64,000 nt of DNA from Zingiber officinale (GCF_018446385.1 NC_056000.1:74596688-74660687); one strand, 5' to 3'. Shown: positions 35,185 through 46,016, counted from the stretch's first letter. Numbers and translations: made by a program. Notes: generated by a model from the sequence alone, not told the origin.

Positions 35185-35346
35185 GCGCCCGGAAGGGTTC
35201 CGGGCGCCCGGAGGTCCAGGCACCCGGAAGGGATCCGGGCGCCCGGAGGTGAATTTTATCCAGGCCGAGTCGTCGCCACGTGGAGATCGCTGATTAGACC
35301 TGCCACGTCGCACCAGGGCGCCCGGAAGGGATCCAGGCACCCGGAG
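35185..35346. repeat. GC palindrome array (5' LTR of D)
   Basis: The 12-base palindrome CCGGGCGCCCGG or a one- or two-base variant occurs six times at close spacing, with AAGGGATC or AGGTC between copies. The region also contains GTCGCCACGTGG and CTGCCACGTCG, with ACGT cores like plant bZIP sites. It lies just upstream of the TATA-like motif near 35349, as expected for U3 control elements. A 90-residue frame across it on each strand is not believed to be coding. Confidence 0.8.
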
Positions 35347-35361
35347 CAGCATATAAAAGAA
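35346..35361 (+). promoter_or_regulatory. Candidate TATA box of element D LTR
   Basis: CAGCATATAAAAGAAGC contains TATAAAA, followed about 30 bases later by GCTTCTTCAACAATCA, a plausible start region. The same sequence is in the 3' LTR near 41798. The position after the GC palindromes and before the pyrimidine-rich end fits a U3-R boundary. Confidence 0.6.
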
Positions 35362-35727
35362 GCCCCAGGGATGGAGCTTCTTCAACAATCAATTTGAGAA
35401 CTCTTCTACTGCTGGTCCTGCTGCTCTACGTTCCTACGACGCTAACAAAGCTCCGACAAAGTGATCCTTCGGTTTTTAGTTAATTTCTTTGTCGATATTA
35501 CTTTGTTTCACTTGCATTTCCTGTATTCATTTTGTAATTATATTCGAATTGCTAGTGATTGCCCAACGAAAGTGGTCAAGGACCACGGGCCTTCGAGTAG
35601 GAGTCGTCACAGGCTCCGAACGAAGTAAAAAACAACTGTGTTCATTTACTTTTCCGCTGCGTAGTTTTACTCGACTTTTCGAATCGATATTCACCCCCCC
35701 TCTATCGAACGATCACGGTCCTACAAG

Positions 35728-35739
35728 TGGTATCAGAGT
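35728..35739 (+). promoter_or_regulatory. tRNA-iMet primer-binding site of element D
   Basis: TGGTATCAGAGT, two bases after the LTR end, matches the initiator-Met site at 11 of 12 positions. Confidence 0.9.
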
Positions 35740-36064
35740 AGGTACCGCTCTGATTTGGTGCAACCACCAATCAGGCAAAGGCGGGACTTTTTGAAAGAAA
35801 AATTAGATATCGTTTGTCCAAAACCGCCTTTCATTTTTTTCCCTCCAAAACCGTTTTTGAAAAACACATCATCATCTTTTCACCGTTGCTTAATATTGAT
35901 AAAATATTACATTTTCAAAATTTTGAAATAATATTTTTTATTAATATTTTATTAATATTTTATTATTTTTCGAAATTAGTGCAATATTATATTCTTTCTC
36001 CAGCACTGCTAATCCAAGACCAAGTCTTGGGATTTTTTTTATTTGTTTATCTTGTCGGGAAATT

Positions 36065-36892
36065 ATGACTCTTCTAGAAGGACGGAACCCCTGCGAACCA
36101 CCACCATACGATCATAAAGACTTCAATTACTGGAAGCGATTAATGGAATGCTTCTTAGGAAGCGTAGACATCGATTATATGCTAATTTTGAGGAAACCTA
36201 CTCAAAACTCGGAACTGAACAAAAAGGTAAGTAACATTATTTGTAATGTTTTACCTAACAATATTTTATGCAGATTAGAAAAGTACAAGAATGCATATGA
36301 GCTGTGGATCCAATTGATCAAGCTTCACGAGACGCCGATGGAGCTAGAAGATCAAGTTAAAGTCAAATGTGGACTCGAGTCAAATCCAACAGAGAAGCCT
36401 ATTGAATTAGGGGTTGCGCTCAAGGTTAGTAATATTTACCAAAATACCCCTGCTAATAGTGATTTAAATAATCAGCATGATGATAACTATGAAATTAGTC
36501 CAAGTATGGTGCATGATAATCTAAATTTAAATGATTTAAATTCAAAATCACAAAATAATCTAGACTCTGATCAAGTCAATCAAGACTCTGATCAATTTGG
36601 CATCAACCTTGACTTGGTCAAACAAAACAATGACAAAATCAACTCAAATAATTTAATTAATTCAGAAAATTTAAAATTATGTGAGCATTTAGACATAAAT
36701 AAAATAAATTTGAATTTAAATGCTAAAAATGAGAAAATGGATAAAATCAATAAATACCTTGATAAAATATTTAATAATCAAGATAAAATCAGTCTAGAAA
36801 ATGTTATCCAAAACCAAGATAATTTAATTAATAAAAAATTAAACTTTAAAGATAAAACTAATCTAATAAATTCAATTAACCATATAAGTTAA
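36065..36892 (+). CDS. gag: Gag-like protein of element D (UBN2-type, degenerate C-terminus)
   Basis: An open frame of 275 residues. The first 100 residues resemble the start of SIRE/copia capsid proteins: PPPYDHKDFNYWKRLMECF, then NIICNVLPNNILCRLEKYKN, AYELWIQLIKLHE. The rest is unlike a capsid. It is almost entirely Asn, Asp, Leu, Lys and Ser (LNLNDLNSKSQNNLDSDQ), so the central and C-terminal capsid, zinc knuckle and protease are missing or replaced by low-complexity sequence. It may produce a short RNA- or particle-associated protein, or be non-coding relic. No pol follows. Confidence 0.6.
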   Translation: MTLLEGRNPCEPPPYDHKDFNYWKRLMECFLGSVDIDYMLILRKPTQNSELNKKVSNIICNVLPNNILCRLEKYKNAYELWIQLIKLHETPMELEDQVKVKCGLESNPTEKPIELGVALKVSNIYQNTPANSDLNNQHDDNYEISPSMVHDNLNLNDLNSKSQNNLDSDQVNQDSDQFGINLDLVKQNNDKINSNNLINSENLKLCEHLDINKINLNLNAKNEKMDKINKYLDKIFNNQDKISLENVIQNQDNLINKKLNFKDKTNLINSINHIS

Positions 36893-36927
36893 AAGGCAAA
36901 GAAAATATAAGGATAAAATCAAACACT

Positions 36928-37248
36928 TTGATAAAATCAAAACGGAATTTAACAAACTTAAAATTAAATGTTAAAAATAACATATTAAACAAAAATAATC
37001 TAGAAATTTCAAAATTAACAATTAATAAAAAGCTAAAAGATAAACCGTTAAGAAAATATAATTCAAACAGTTTAGTTAATTACAATTTAAAAATAAATAA
37101 AAACTTAAACTTTAAAATTATGCTATTAAAGAAAGATAATTCAATTAACCCAATAAAATTAAAATTGAAAGAAAATTCAAATATTAAATACACTCTTTTA
37201 AAGAAAGATAATTTGACCAATTTAATTAATTCAAAATTAAAAACTTAA
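36928..37248 (+). pseudogene. Asn/Lys-rich frame after gag in element D
   Basis: 106 residues made mostly of Asn, Lys, Leu and Ile from A+T-rich DNA, in a different phase from the gag frame. It continues the same low-complexity composition and could be its shifted extension. No domain is recognisable and coding is doubtful. Confidence 0.3.
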
Positions 37249-37860
37249 ACTTAAATTACAAATTAAACATTAAAACTTAACTAAAACCAACTCTAATTAG
37301 ACACAAACCTAAAACGAACATTTAAATTAAAAGCCAATAATTCAGGTGGAGGCTCCAGAATAGCTGACACCTCCAAAACTACCTTACCCGACAGGGTAAC
37401 CCAAATAAACTAACCCGGCAGGGTAATTAGGATTAGTTAAAAAGGGACCCAGTTTAACTTGAATCATGGTACTGGTGAAGTTTTTTGATGATAGTACGTT
37501 GGGGAAGCTTGGGCATCGCATGTCTAGAAAGATATGACTTCAATCTGGTGCATTTGGCCAACTGGAACCGACCGAAGCTATCTTTAAATGGATCCCAACT
37601 AGTTAGACCAAGGTTTAGTACTAAGCTCCGTGGATAGGACTATTCGGAAAACCTCGAAAGGTTGGTTACTTCTAATGACGTCCAAGTGACTCACCAAGCT
37701 TAGAAGTTTATCCGAAGAATGCCTATTTGTTGAGAGCAAAGCTAAACCTGAATCTAAAACAAGTTAAACCAAACTCTATAATTAAATCTAATTCATCTCA
37801 CAAAATTATAGGATTCCCTGACTGAAAACTTGGATCGGGTGAGATGACTAAGGATCAAAA
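37249..37860 (+). other. Non-coding mid-region of element D
   Basis: The stretch 37330-37850 has more balanced composition than its surroundings (GGTGGAGGCTCCAGAATAGC, TACCCGACAGGGTAACCC, TTGGGGAAGCTTGGGCATCG), but all frames are closed. It may be a remnant of pol or of an untranslated region shared with related elements; I cannot place it. Confidence 0.5.
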
Positions 37861-38930
37861 TTAAATTTTGAATTTCAAATTAAAATTAAATTTCAAATTT
37901 CAAATTAAAATTAAATTTCAAATTTCAAATTAAAATTAAATTTCGAATTAAAACTAAATTATTTTTTAAAAATTAAAATTTTTTTTAAAAAAATCTATTT
38001 TAAAAAATTCCTTAAAAAAAATTATTTAAAAAAAAATTCTTTAAAAACTATTTTAAAAATTCTTTAAAAACTATTTTAAAAATTCTTTAAAAAACTATTT
38101 TAAAAATTCTTTAAAAACTCTTTTAAAAATTCTTTAAAAACTATTTTAAAAATTCTTTAAAAACTATTTTAAAAATTCCTTAAAAACTCTTTTAAAAATT
38201 CTTTAAAAACTATTTTAAAAATTCCTTAAAAACTATTTTAAAAATTCTTTAAAAACTATTTTAAAAATTCTTTAAAAACTATTTTAAAAATTCTTTAAAA
38301 AACTATTTTAAAAATTCTTTAAAAACTGTTTTAAAAATTCTATAAAAACTATTTTAAAAATTCTTTAAAAACACTTTTAAAAATTCTTTAAAAACTATTT
38401 TAAAAATTCTTTAAAAACTATCTTAAAAATTCTTTAAAAACTATTTTAAAAAATTCTTTAAAAACTATTTTAAAAATTCTTTAAAAACTATTTTAAAAAT
38501 TCTTTAAAAACTCTTTTAAAAATTCCTTAAAAACTATTTTAAAAATTCTTTAAAAACTATTTTAAAAATTCTTTAAAAACTCTTTTAAAATTCTTTAAAA
38601 ATTCTTTTAAATTCTTTAAAAACTATTTTAAAATTATTTTAAAACAAAAAAAAATCCATTTAAAAAAATTACTTAAAAACTCATTTAAAAATTGTTTTAA
38701 AAATCTTTTTAAAAAAAGTATTTTAAAAATTATTTTAAAAATATTTATAATTCTTTTAAAACCTTTTAAAAATCATTTTAAAAACTCTTTTAAAAATTAA
38801 TTTAAATTTTAAAATTTCTTTTAAAAATTATTTTAAAACATTTTAAAAACTCTTTTAAAAATTATTTTAAACCATTTTAAAAATTACTTTTAAACTCTTT
38901 CAAAAATCAGTAAAAAAAAGAGTCTTTTAA
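37860..38930 (+). repeat. TTTAAA-phased low-complexity tract in element D
   Basis: After short ATTAAATTTCAAATTTCAAA repeats (37860-37950), the block 37990-38640 repeats TTTTAAAAATTC and TTTAAAAACTA alternately, a unit of about 23 bases with roughly 27 copies. The half-units of 11-12 bases each carry a TTTAAA centre and an A5 run. The tract decays into looser versions by 38930. Confidence 0.9.
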
Positions 38931-41000
38931 AAATTAAATCTTTAATAAATCATTTTGAAAAATTCTTCTTAAGATTATTGTTCACTTTGATAAAATGTTG
39001 TTAACTTACAAAAAATTATTCTTATTGATTATTTAAACTTTAAAAATTATTATTTAGATTTTAATTTTTTTTCTTAAACATTATTTTAATCTTAAATTAA
39101 AACTCATTAAAACTTAATTTAAACATTACTTTTCAACTTAATTTAACCTATCTGAAAATTAAAACTTAAATTAAAACTTAAAAATTTAACTTAAACTTAA
39201 AACTTAAACCTAAATTAATCACTGATATTAATTTAAATCTAAAATCAAAACTGAATTGAACGTATATTAATTGTCATTAAATAATTATAAAAATCATTTT
39301 AAAATCCTGTTAGAAATCCCTTAAAAATAATAATAATTATAATTCTTTTAAATTCATTTAAAACTTAGACACCTAACTTAAAAACTTAAATTCCGTTAAC
39401 TTTAACTTTAAACTTAATTATGTAATTAATAAGTAGAACTTAACTATTTAAGTTTAACTTTATTTGAGAACTAAGCTTGATTTGATTAGAACCTAGGTTT
39501 AACCTTAGTAAAAATATTAAAATTACTCTAAGTCATTTTTTTTATCAACCTTTAAAATATTATTTTTATTAAAACATAATTAAAGTTTGACTTAAATTGA
39601 ACCTTACTTAACCTTGTTTAATAACGAGTTTAACTTCAAATTACTACCAACTTTAAACTAAGTTAATCCAACTTAAAAGGAAGTAAATGAAAAGTTAAAT
39701 TATAACTAACACCTTCATCAATTAATACAAAATTTTGATTATATTAAATTATTGAATCAATCAAAATTTAATCAATAAATTATTAATATTGATTAATTAT
39801 TGAATTAATAACAACTTATCGTACTTAACATTACACTAAAGGTTAACTCATTTCAACTGAATCTAACGTTAATTACGTTTAGTCAAATTTAAATAAACAA
39901 TTTTATAAAGATAATTATACAATCGCCTAAAACACTTAGGTACGAAAATATGTTACGGTTGTAAAATTTTATATTAAGGGGGATTAATAAATAAGAAGGA
40001 TTAATAAATTAAAGGAGTATCAAATTCAGGGGGAGGTTCATTTTTTAATTATCTCCTTAAGTGTTATTTTTTAATCTTCTCTTTAAAATCTCTCTAGAAA
40101 ATTCTACCTCATTTAAAAAAAAAAAAAATTCTAGTTTGAATATTTTTAGCAAATATTTTCAACATTTTATGTTAAGTTCAGGGGGAGGAATTAATTAAAA
40201 ATTTCCCTTCGTTTTAAAATTTGTGTTTAAAAAAAATGTTTTCTTTAAAAAATTTTAAACCTATTTTTGAAAACTAACTCTTATAAAACTAAGTTGTTTT
40301 TAAAAAATTGGGTTTTACCTTTTATTGAAAATTGATTTTGAAAATTAGATTTAACTTAGTTTTGAAAATTGAATTTAAAAATCTAGTTCTTAAAATTTGA
40401 TTTTACTTAATTTTGACAATTTGATTTGAAAGTTAAAATTTACAAAAATTAGTTTTAAAAATTACTTTGTTATTGAAAATTGTGGAAATTAGATTTTTCA
40501 AACTTAAGTTTACAAACTAAGCTTCTCAAAATCATTTTCCTTAATTTTGAAAATTGAATCTTTTACAAACTTAGTATTGAAAAATTAATTTCAATCAATT
40601 TTGAAAACTGGATTTTTCAAACGAAGTTTTGATTTTGAAAACTTATGTTTGAAAAGCGTTCCAAAGTTGAAACGTGTCTTGGAAATTTAAAACTTGATCT
40701 TGAAATTTAGAACTTATACACTTATGTTTGAAAGTTGTTTTTTCTAAAAGCTAAAAGCTAATGCTTCGAACAAGTTTTCAAAAAGTTTAAACTCCCCCAG
40801 ATTATCTTGACATTTTTTCTTTGTCTGAAGTCTATGCTTACTTAATCCATGCTTATTTTTGATGAATGCCAAAAGGGGAGGGTTAGGTGGTTAAGTTAGC
40901 TAAACCAGAATTGAAAATACAAACTAACTTAAAAACCCTTTAAATGCTTGTTTTTTTCTTGCATATGTTTTCACTAACTTAACCAGGTTGTCATTCCATC
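38931..41000 (+). other. AT-rich 3' part of element D
   Basis: 2 kb without coding potential. Words such as CTTAAACTTAAAACTTAAA and TTTTGAAAATTGATTTTGAAA recur. The stretch near 40025 and 40180 (TTCAGGGGGAGG) and the final AAAAAGGGGGAGAT (41001-41014) are purine tracts; the last adjoins the 3' LTR and is the polypurine primer. Confidence 0.65.
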
Positions 41001-41014
41001 AAAAAGGGGGAGAT

Positions 41015-42154
41015 TGTTGGTGCGGTTAGCACTAACGATTTAACCCAGGTTTTGATGAATGACAAATCAGGTTAAGTTAGTCTGTTGTTGTCTAACACTC
41101 TGATCGAGTGTGCAGAAGAAGTCCAGACAGGTCGACGGGTTGACCGGAAGTCTAGCACGAAGTCCAAGCAGGTCGACAGGCTGACCGGACGCTTGGCGAG
41201 AAGTCCAGCTAGGTCGATGGGCTGACCGGATAGCTGGCGAGAAGTCCAAGCGGGTCGACGGGTTGACCGGACGCTTGGCGAGAAGTCCAGCTAGGTCGAC
41301 GGGCTGACTAGATAGCTGGCGAGAAGTCCAGACGGGTCGACGGGCTGACTGGACGTCTGGCAGGTAAGTGAGGTAAGTCACTGGAGGGGAGTGACTGCGA
41401 GGACGCGTTCCCTGGAAGGGAACATTAGGCGTCGATCCGGCTTAGATCCATTTCGGATATCTAAGTCAAGATCGTGACTAGATTCCGGTCTCGGAAAGAC
41501 GGAATCTAAGTCATATTTTTACTGTTAATTCTATTTCATAAATTGTGCTAACAATCTGTGTTGCAGAATACATATGTGCCTCGGACTAACTCTGTTTTGC
41601 AGGAAAGGAAGTTTCTGGAAACAGGAGGTCCGGGCGCCCGAAAGGGATCCGGGCGCCCGGAGGTCCAGGCGCCCGGAAGGGATCCGGGCGCCCGGAGGTG
41701 AATTTTATCCAGGCCGAGTCGTCGCCACGTGGAGTTCGCTGATTAGACCTGCCACGTCGTACCAGGGCGCCCGGAAGGGATCCAGGCGCCCGGAGCAGCA
41801 TATAAAAGAAGCCCCAAGGATGGAGCTTCTTCAACAATCAATTTGAGAACTCTTCTACTGCTGGTCCTGCTGCTCTACGTTCCGACAAAGTGATCCTTCG
41901 GTTTTTAGTTAATTTCTTTGTCGATATTACTTTGCTTCACTTGCATTTCCTGTATTCATTTTGTAATTATATTCGAATTGCTAGTGATTGCCCAACGAAA
42001 GTGGTCAAGGACCACGGGCCTTCGAGTAGGAGTCGTCACAGGCTCCGAACGAAGTAAAAAACAACTGTGTTCATTTACTTTTCCGCTGCGTAGTTTTACT
42101 CGACTTTTCGAATCGATATTCACCCCCCCTCTATCGAACGATCACGGTCCTACA
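41015..42154 (+). repeat. 3' LTR of element D
   Basis: 1140 bp, near identical to 34566-35725 except for a 20-bp deletion near 41890 and scattered substitutions. The hairpin array is retained with the same 41-nt period: outer arms start at 41123, 41164, 41205, 41246, 41287 and 41328. GC palindromes lie at about 41634-41793. The LTR ends before the target duplication CACAT. Confidence 0.95.
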
Positions 42155-42989
42155 CACATAACTTAATTTCATCAATAATAATTCATTCCACTAAAGAACT
42201 ATTATTGAACTACCGCACCAATTCTAAATTACATTTTGGGCTCCTTCTTAATATGAGTGTGTTAGTCTCCCTGTGTTTAAGATAATGAATGTCCACTAAT
42301 TAAATGAGTTACTGACAACTCACTTAATTAATATCTTAGTCCAAGAGTAGTACCACTCAACCTTATCGTCATGTCGGACTAAGTCCACCTGCAGGGTTTA
42401 ACATGACAATCCTTATGAGCTCCTCTTGGGGTCATTCTCAACCTAGATTAGTAGGACACAGATTCCTTCTATAATCAACAACACACACTATAAGTGATAT
42501 CATTTCCCAACTTATCGAACTTATTGATTTATCGAACTAAATCTCACCCATTGATAAATTAAAGAAATAAATATCAAATATATGTGCTTGTTATTATATT
42601 TGGATTAAGAGCACACATTTCCATAATAACTAAGGTCTAGTTCTTTTTTCAAGTCAGTATAAAAAGAACTTACCTAAAATGGTCCTACTCAATATACTTA
42701 GAGTGTACTAGTGTAATTTATTAGTCAAGATAAACTAATACCTAATTATACTACGACTATTCCAATGGTTTATTCCTTTCCATCTTAGTTGTGAGCAACT
42801 GTTTATAATTTATAAAGAACTGATAACATGTTCTTCTGTGTGTGACACCACACACCATGTTATCTACAATATAAATTAGTTGAACAACTACATTTATCAT
42901 AAATGTAGATATTTGACCAATGTGATTCTTATTTTTAGATAAATGTTTATACCAATAGCTAGGCTTTTAGTATACACTCTAACGCGGCG

Positions 42990-43630
42990 GAGAAGGCGTC
43001 GGACGGTTAGCACGAAGCTGACCGATCCCGGTGCCAGGACCATCCGGGTGCTCGGGCAAGATGGTTTAGGTGCCTGGACTACCAGGGTACCCGAAGGGCG
43101 CTTCATCACTGCGAATCAACTTTTGGGTCCACATTAGCACAAGTCCGACCGTCCGGAGATAAAAAAAAAGTCTATTTTCTTGTCGTTGTGTAAACGTTGC
43201 GTTAAGATAGAGTTTGCCACGCTGGGGCACTCAGATAGGGTCCGGGCGCTCGGATTGTGCCACATCAGCAAACAGTTATATTCAATCAGTGGACTATAAA
43301 CAGAGCTCTGGTCTTCTTCATTCATACAACACTTTCTGTACTCAAAGTTCTCTTTTTTTTTTCATTGTTCTGTGTTGTAAATGTCCTGTACGAGGCTTCT
43401 CCACCTCTGACGTGTATCGAAGGAGTCTTCTAGTTGAGCTACCTTTGCCTTTGATTAGCAACCTCCCCGATTGTAAATCAAGTAAATCCTTTCTTTTGTC
43501 GCGTGCTTCTTTTATGCATTTTAGTCTATTTTATTAAAGTGTTTATATTAATCAAAGTAGTTTTGGAAAGGGTATTGTTGTCTTTTCAGGGCAATTCACG
43601 CTTCCTCTTGTTGGCCACACGAGACCAACA
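42990..43630 (+). repeat. Element A 5' LTR, segment 3
   Basis: 641 bp matching 58150-58814 (GAAGGCGTCGGACGGTTAGC, AACACTTTCTGTACTCAAAG, GCATTTTAGTCTATTTTATT). It includes GC-rich inverted words (CCGGGTGCTCGGGCAAG) and ends GAGACCAACA. Confidence 0.88.
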
Positions 43631-43632
43631 TG

Positions 43633-43644
43633 TGGTATCAGAGT
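43633..43644 (+). promoter_or_regulatory. tRNA-iMet primer-binding site of element A
   Basis: TGGTATCAGAGT, two bases after the LTR. It gives the plus orientation. Confidence 0.9.
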
Positions 43645-43689
43645 GAGGACGCTTCAAAAGGACTAACTATCAACCAAACCACACAAGAA

Positions 43690-44300
43690 ATGGTCGGACC
43701 AAGTATCTACCTGCCTAAGTTCGAAGGGGAGTTTGTGACTTGGAAAAGGAAGGTGGAGGTACTCTTCAAAACTAATTTTGAATTACTTTTAATTATGAAA
43801 TATAGTTTTGTAGCACCTAAGGATTAGCAAGGAGGTGACAAAGAAGAATATCAATGGACGAAAAAGGAGCAAGTCGACTTCGTGGCAAAAGGCAAGGCAG
43901 AATTCCATCTGTTGAGTGTCTTACCACCACAAGAAGTCAACCGGATCGGAGCCTACGAGTCAGCCAAAGAGCTCTAGGAGAAATTCTTGGAACTGAACGA
44001 AGGGACCTTGAAGGCAAAACTCGCGAGACGAGACCTACTCTGGAACCAAATCAGCAACCTCCGAATGGAAGAAGGCGAAACAGTCACGCATCTACACTCG
44101 AGGATCAAATACTCATCACCGGACTCACGAATCTCAAAGAAAAGGTAACAAACCGAGATTCGTTAATGTATGCTTTAAATTCATTTCTAAAACTATTCGA
44201 GTGGACATCAGATTCAGAAATCATACCCTACGTCGGACTTGCACCGATGACAATTCACCAAGAAGAAAAGGAAGTGAGTTCATCTGAAAATGAGCATCGA
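43690..44300 (+). pseudogene. gag: Gag remnant of element A (UBN2-type)
   Basis: The phase from ATG 43690 reads a capsid N-terminus (LPKFEGEFVTWKRKVEVLF), a TAG at 43825, then EQVDFVAKGKAEFHLLSVL, a second TAG at 43975 after AYESAKEL, then KLARRDLLWNQISNLRMEEG and HLHSRIKY. Thereafter phase is lost; a piece of the family reappears in the frame 43854-44303 (SLMYALNSFLKLFEWTSD). The pattern matches SIRE/Maximus copia capsid (UBN2). No protease, integrase or reverse transcriptase follows. Confidence 0.8.
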
Positions 44301-44303
44301 TGA

Positions 44304-45689
44304 AGAGGGAACCACTTCAGAAGGAAGCAACAATACAGGAGGAGCATCGGATAACGAGATCGACAAGGTAAATCAGGTACGATCTCTACCTCCAGACAAG
44401 TTATATAAATTTATATAAATGTTGTCTAAAAGTTCTTGTAAATTAGAAATTGAAAATTAATGAACAATTTAAAAAGAAAAATGTAGAATTAGAAATAACT
44501 TTAGCAAAATCTTGCCGATTAAAAGATTTCAACAAGGTAAAAATGAAAAATTAAGGAATCAAATATAAAAACATGAAAAAAAACAATTTCAAAATTTTAG
44601 GAACTATCAAGGGCTAAATTGGTATTATAAATTTTATAAAGGTCAAATCAGAAAGGTAACAAGAAAATATATACCAAGAAATTTTTTTATTAATCTAGTA
44701 GATAAGAATCTATATTAGATTTTAAAATCATACTTAGGTTCAATTTTAATACATGTTGTAATTTTTATTTGCATTAATATTTTAGTTGCATGCTTAAAAT
44801 TATTTAACCTTTTCAAATAATTTTTTTGGATTTATTTTTGTTCGAAATTAATTAAATCTTAATTTTTCTATAAAAAAGGATTTTCTTACTTACCTGTAGT
44901 AAATATTTTAAAATTTTTTGATTGCTATATTATTTTTTTATGATTTATTGAACAAATATCATATCTTTAAAATTAAAATTATTTCACAAAGTTATTTTTA
45001 AAAAAATTATTTTTGTTAATGAAATATCATGTTCAAAAAAAATATTTTTTTATCGTTATTTAATTTTCTACAATTTTTTTATCAAAATACTAATTTTTAA
45101 CATTAAAAATTCTTGATTATTCGATTTTTATTTTTTATTTTTATTTTTTTTTGCCGAAATACTTCTTATTTTACATGTTCATCAAATTTTGCAAAATCTT
45201 ACAAGCTAAAATCTATTTTTTAAATATTTTTTTTAAATATAACTCTCTGTATAGAATAATTAATTACTATTTATTTTAATTTTTTTAATTAATGAAAATT
45301 TTATCACTATTTTGGATAAACATGTTTAACGGATACAAAAATTTTCAGAATTTTTCAATGATTAAAGCTAATTTTAAAAATTATTTCATCTAAAACTGTT
45401 TTTTAAATCAGAAAAAATTCATTTTTTTTTAAATTAATTTCTAAAATTTTTTAAACCGTTAGTCACTATTTGTGTAACTCATAGAATTTTCATCCCTATT
45501 TTTAATATGATCAAATGGAAAGAATATTAAATTAAATCTAGAGGGAGGTACATTTTTTACCGATTAATTATCTTATATTGCACATTTATTAATTGTATTA
45601 CATATTTATTAATTATAATTATTTTACTGTTTTTTTTTGTTTTTTTATACTAAATTAACTTGGGTTGATCACATAAAAAAAGGAAATAT
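44304..45689 (+). other. AT-rich internal region and polypurine tract of element A
   Basis: 1.4 kb of A+T-rich sequence with no frame, where pol would be expected in an autonomous element. It ends AAAAAAAGGAAATAT (45675-45689), a short purine tract directly before the 3' LTR. Confidence 0.7.
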
Positions 45690-46016
45690 TGTAAGTACCC
45701 CGTCTTAATTTTGATGTGATCGACCAAGTCAAGTTAAACTCTGCGTTATTTGATGTCTTGCATCTGAGTGTGCAGAGACTTAGGAATGTAAGAAATCAAG
45801 CGAAAGACATGGTGGACGAGAATGATAGCATGAGAATTAAGTTGACCGGCTCGGTGCATCCGAATGACGAGATGTTGCGGAAGAGTACACAACTGGAGCG
45901 AGAAGGACGTGCGCGGCGCTTCCGAGAGACGAGAAGCCAGAGCGGAAGCCTGCTCGAGGAGAAGGTCGTTGTTGAGTCTGAGTGAGCTAACTTTGGAAGG
46001 TTGGAGCATCACCTAA
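45690..46016 (+). repeat. Element A 3' LTR, segment 1
   Basis: 327 bp starting TGTAAGTACCCCG and ending at the Tekay target duplication CCTAA (46012-46016). It matches 16432-16631 and 21346-21500. Confidence 0.9.

Larger units (their letters stand above)
34566..35725 (+). repeat. 5' LTR of element D
   Basis: 1160 bp. In order it holds a hairpin array (34674-34911), a region with CCGGGCGCCCGG palindromes (about 35180-35345), a TATA-like GCATATAAAAGAAGCC at about 35349, and the end ATTCACCCCCCCTCTATCG. The position of the TATA-like box puts transcription start near 35375, making the hairpins part of U3 in the 5' LTR and of the 3' end region only upstream of the start. Confidence 0.92.
34566..42154 (+). 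mobile_element. Element D: gag-only LTR retrotransposon nested in element B
   Basis: 7589 bp with TGTTGGTGCGG...CGGTCCTACA termini and an exact 5-bp duplication CACAT (34561-34565, 42155-42159). LTRs are 34566-35725 (1160 bp) and 41015-42154 (1140 bp); the 20-bp difference is one deletion near 41890. Between them are a Met primer site, a gag-like frame, an Asn/Lys-rich frame, 3 kb of A+T-rich repeats and a polypurine tract. There is no protease, integrase or reverse transcriptase, so it must have depended on a partner element (LARD type). The LTRs are very similar, so the insertion is relatively young. Confidence 0.95.
21501..42984 (-). mobile_element. Element B: Ty1/copia retrotransposon, itself split by two insertions
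   Basis: The termini are TGTTGGTTAG at 21501 and CTCTAACG at 42984, where the last base is G instead of the A seen at 28111. The target duplication CGGCG is exact (21496-21500, 42985-42989). LTRs are 21501-28111 and 32786-42984. After removing the nested elements they are 2604 and 2605 bp. The order on the minus strand is 5' LTR (right), Met primer site, leader with tandem repeats, protease-integrase-reverse transcriptase remnants, purine tract, 3' LTR (left). Coding sequence is heavily broken and no gag is recognisable. Confidence 0.9.
32786..42984 (-). repeat. Element B 5' LTR (right copy), contains element D
   Basis: Two parts, 32786-34565 and 42155-42984. The junction falls in GAACACATAACTTAATTT, intact in the left copy at 27288. 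Its net length is 2605 bp, one base from the other LTR. The outermost base is G instead of A. Confidence 0.92.

Noticed and set aside
35125..35397. 90-residue frame shared by both D LTRs (also 41574-41846)
   Set aside because: It crosses GC palindromes and the candidate TATA box; its sharing is explained by LTR identity.
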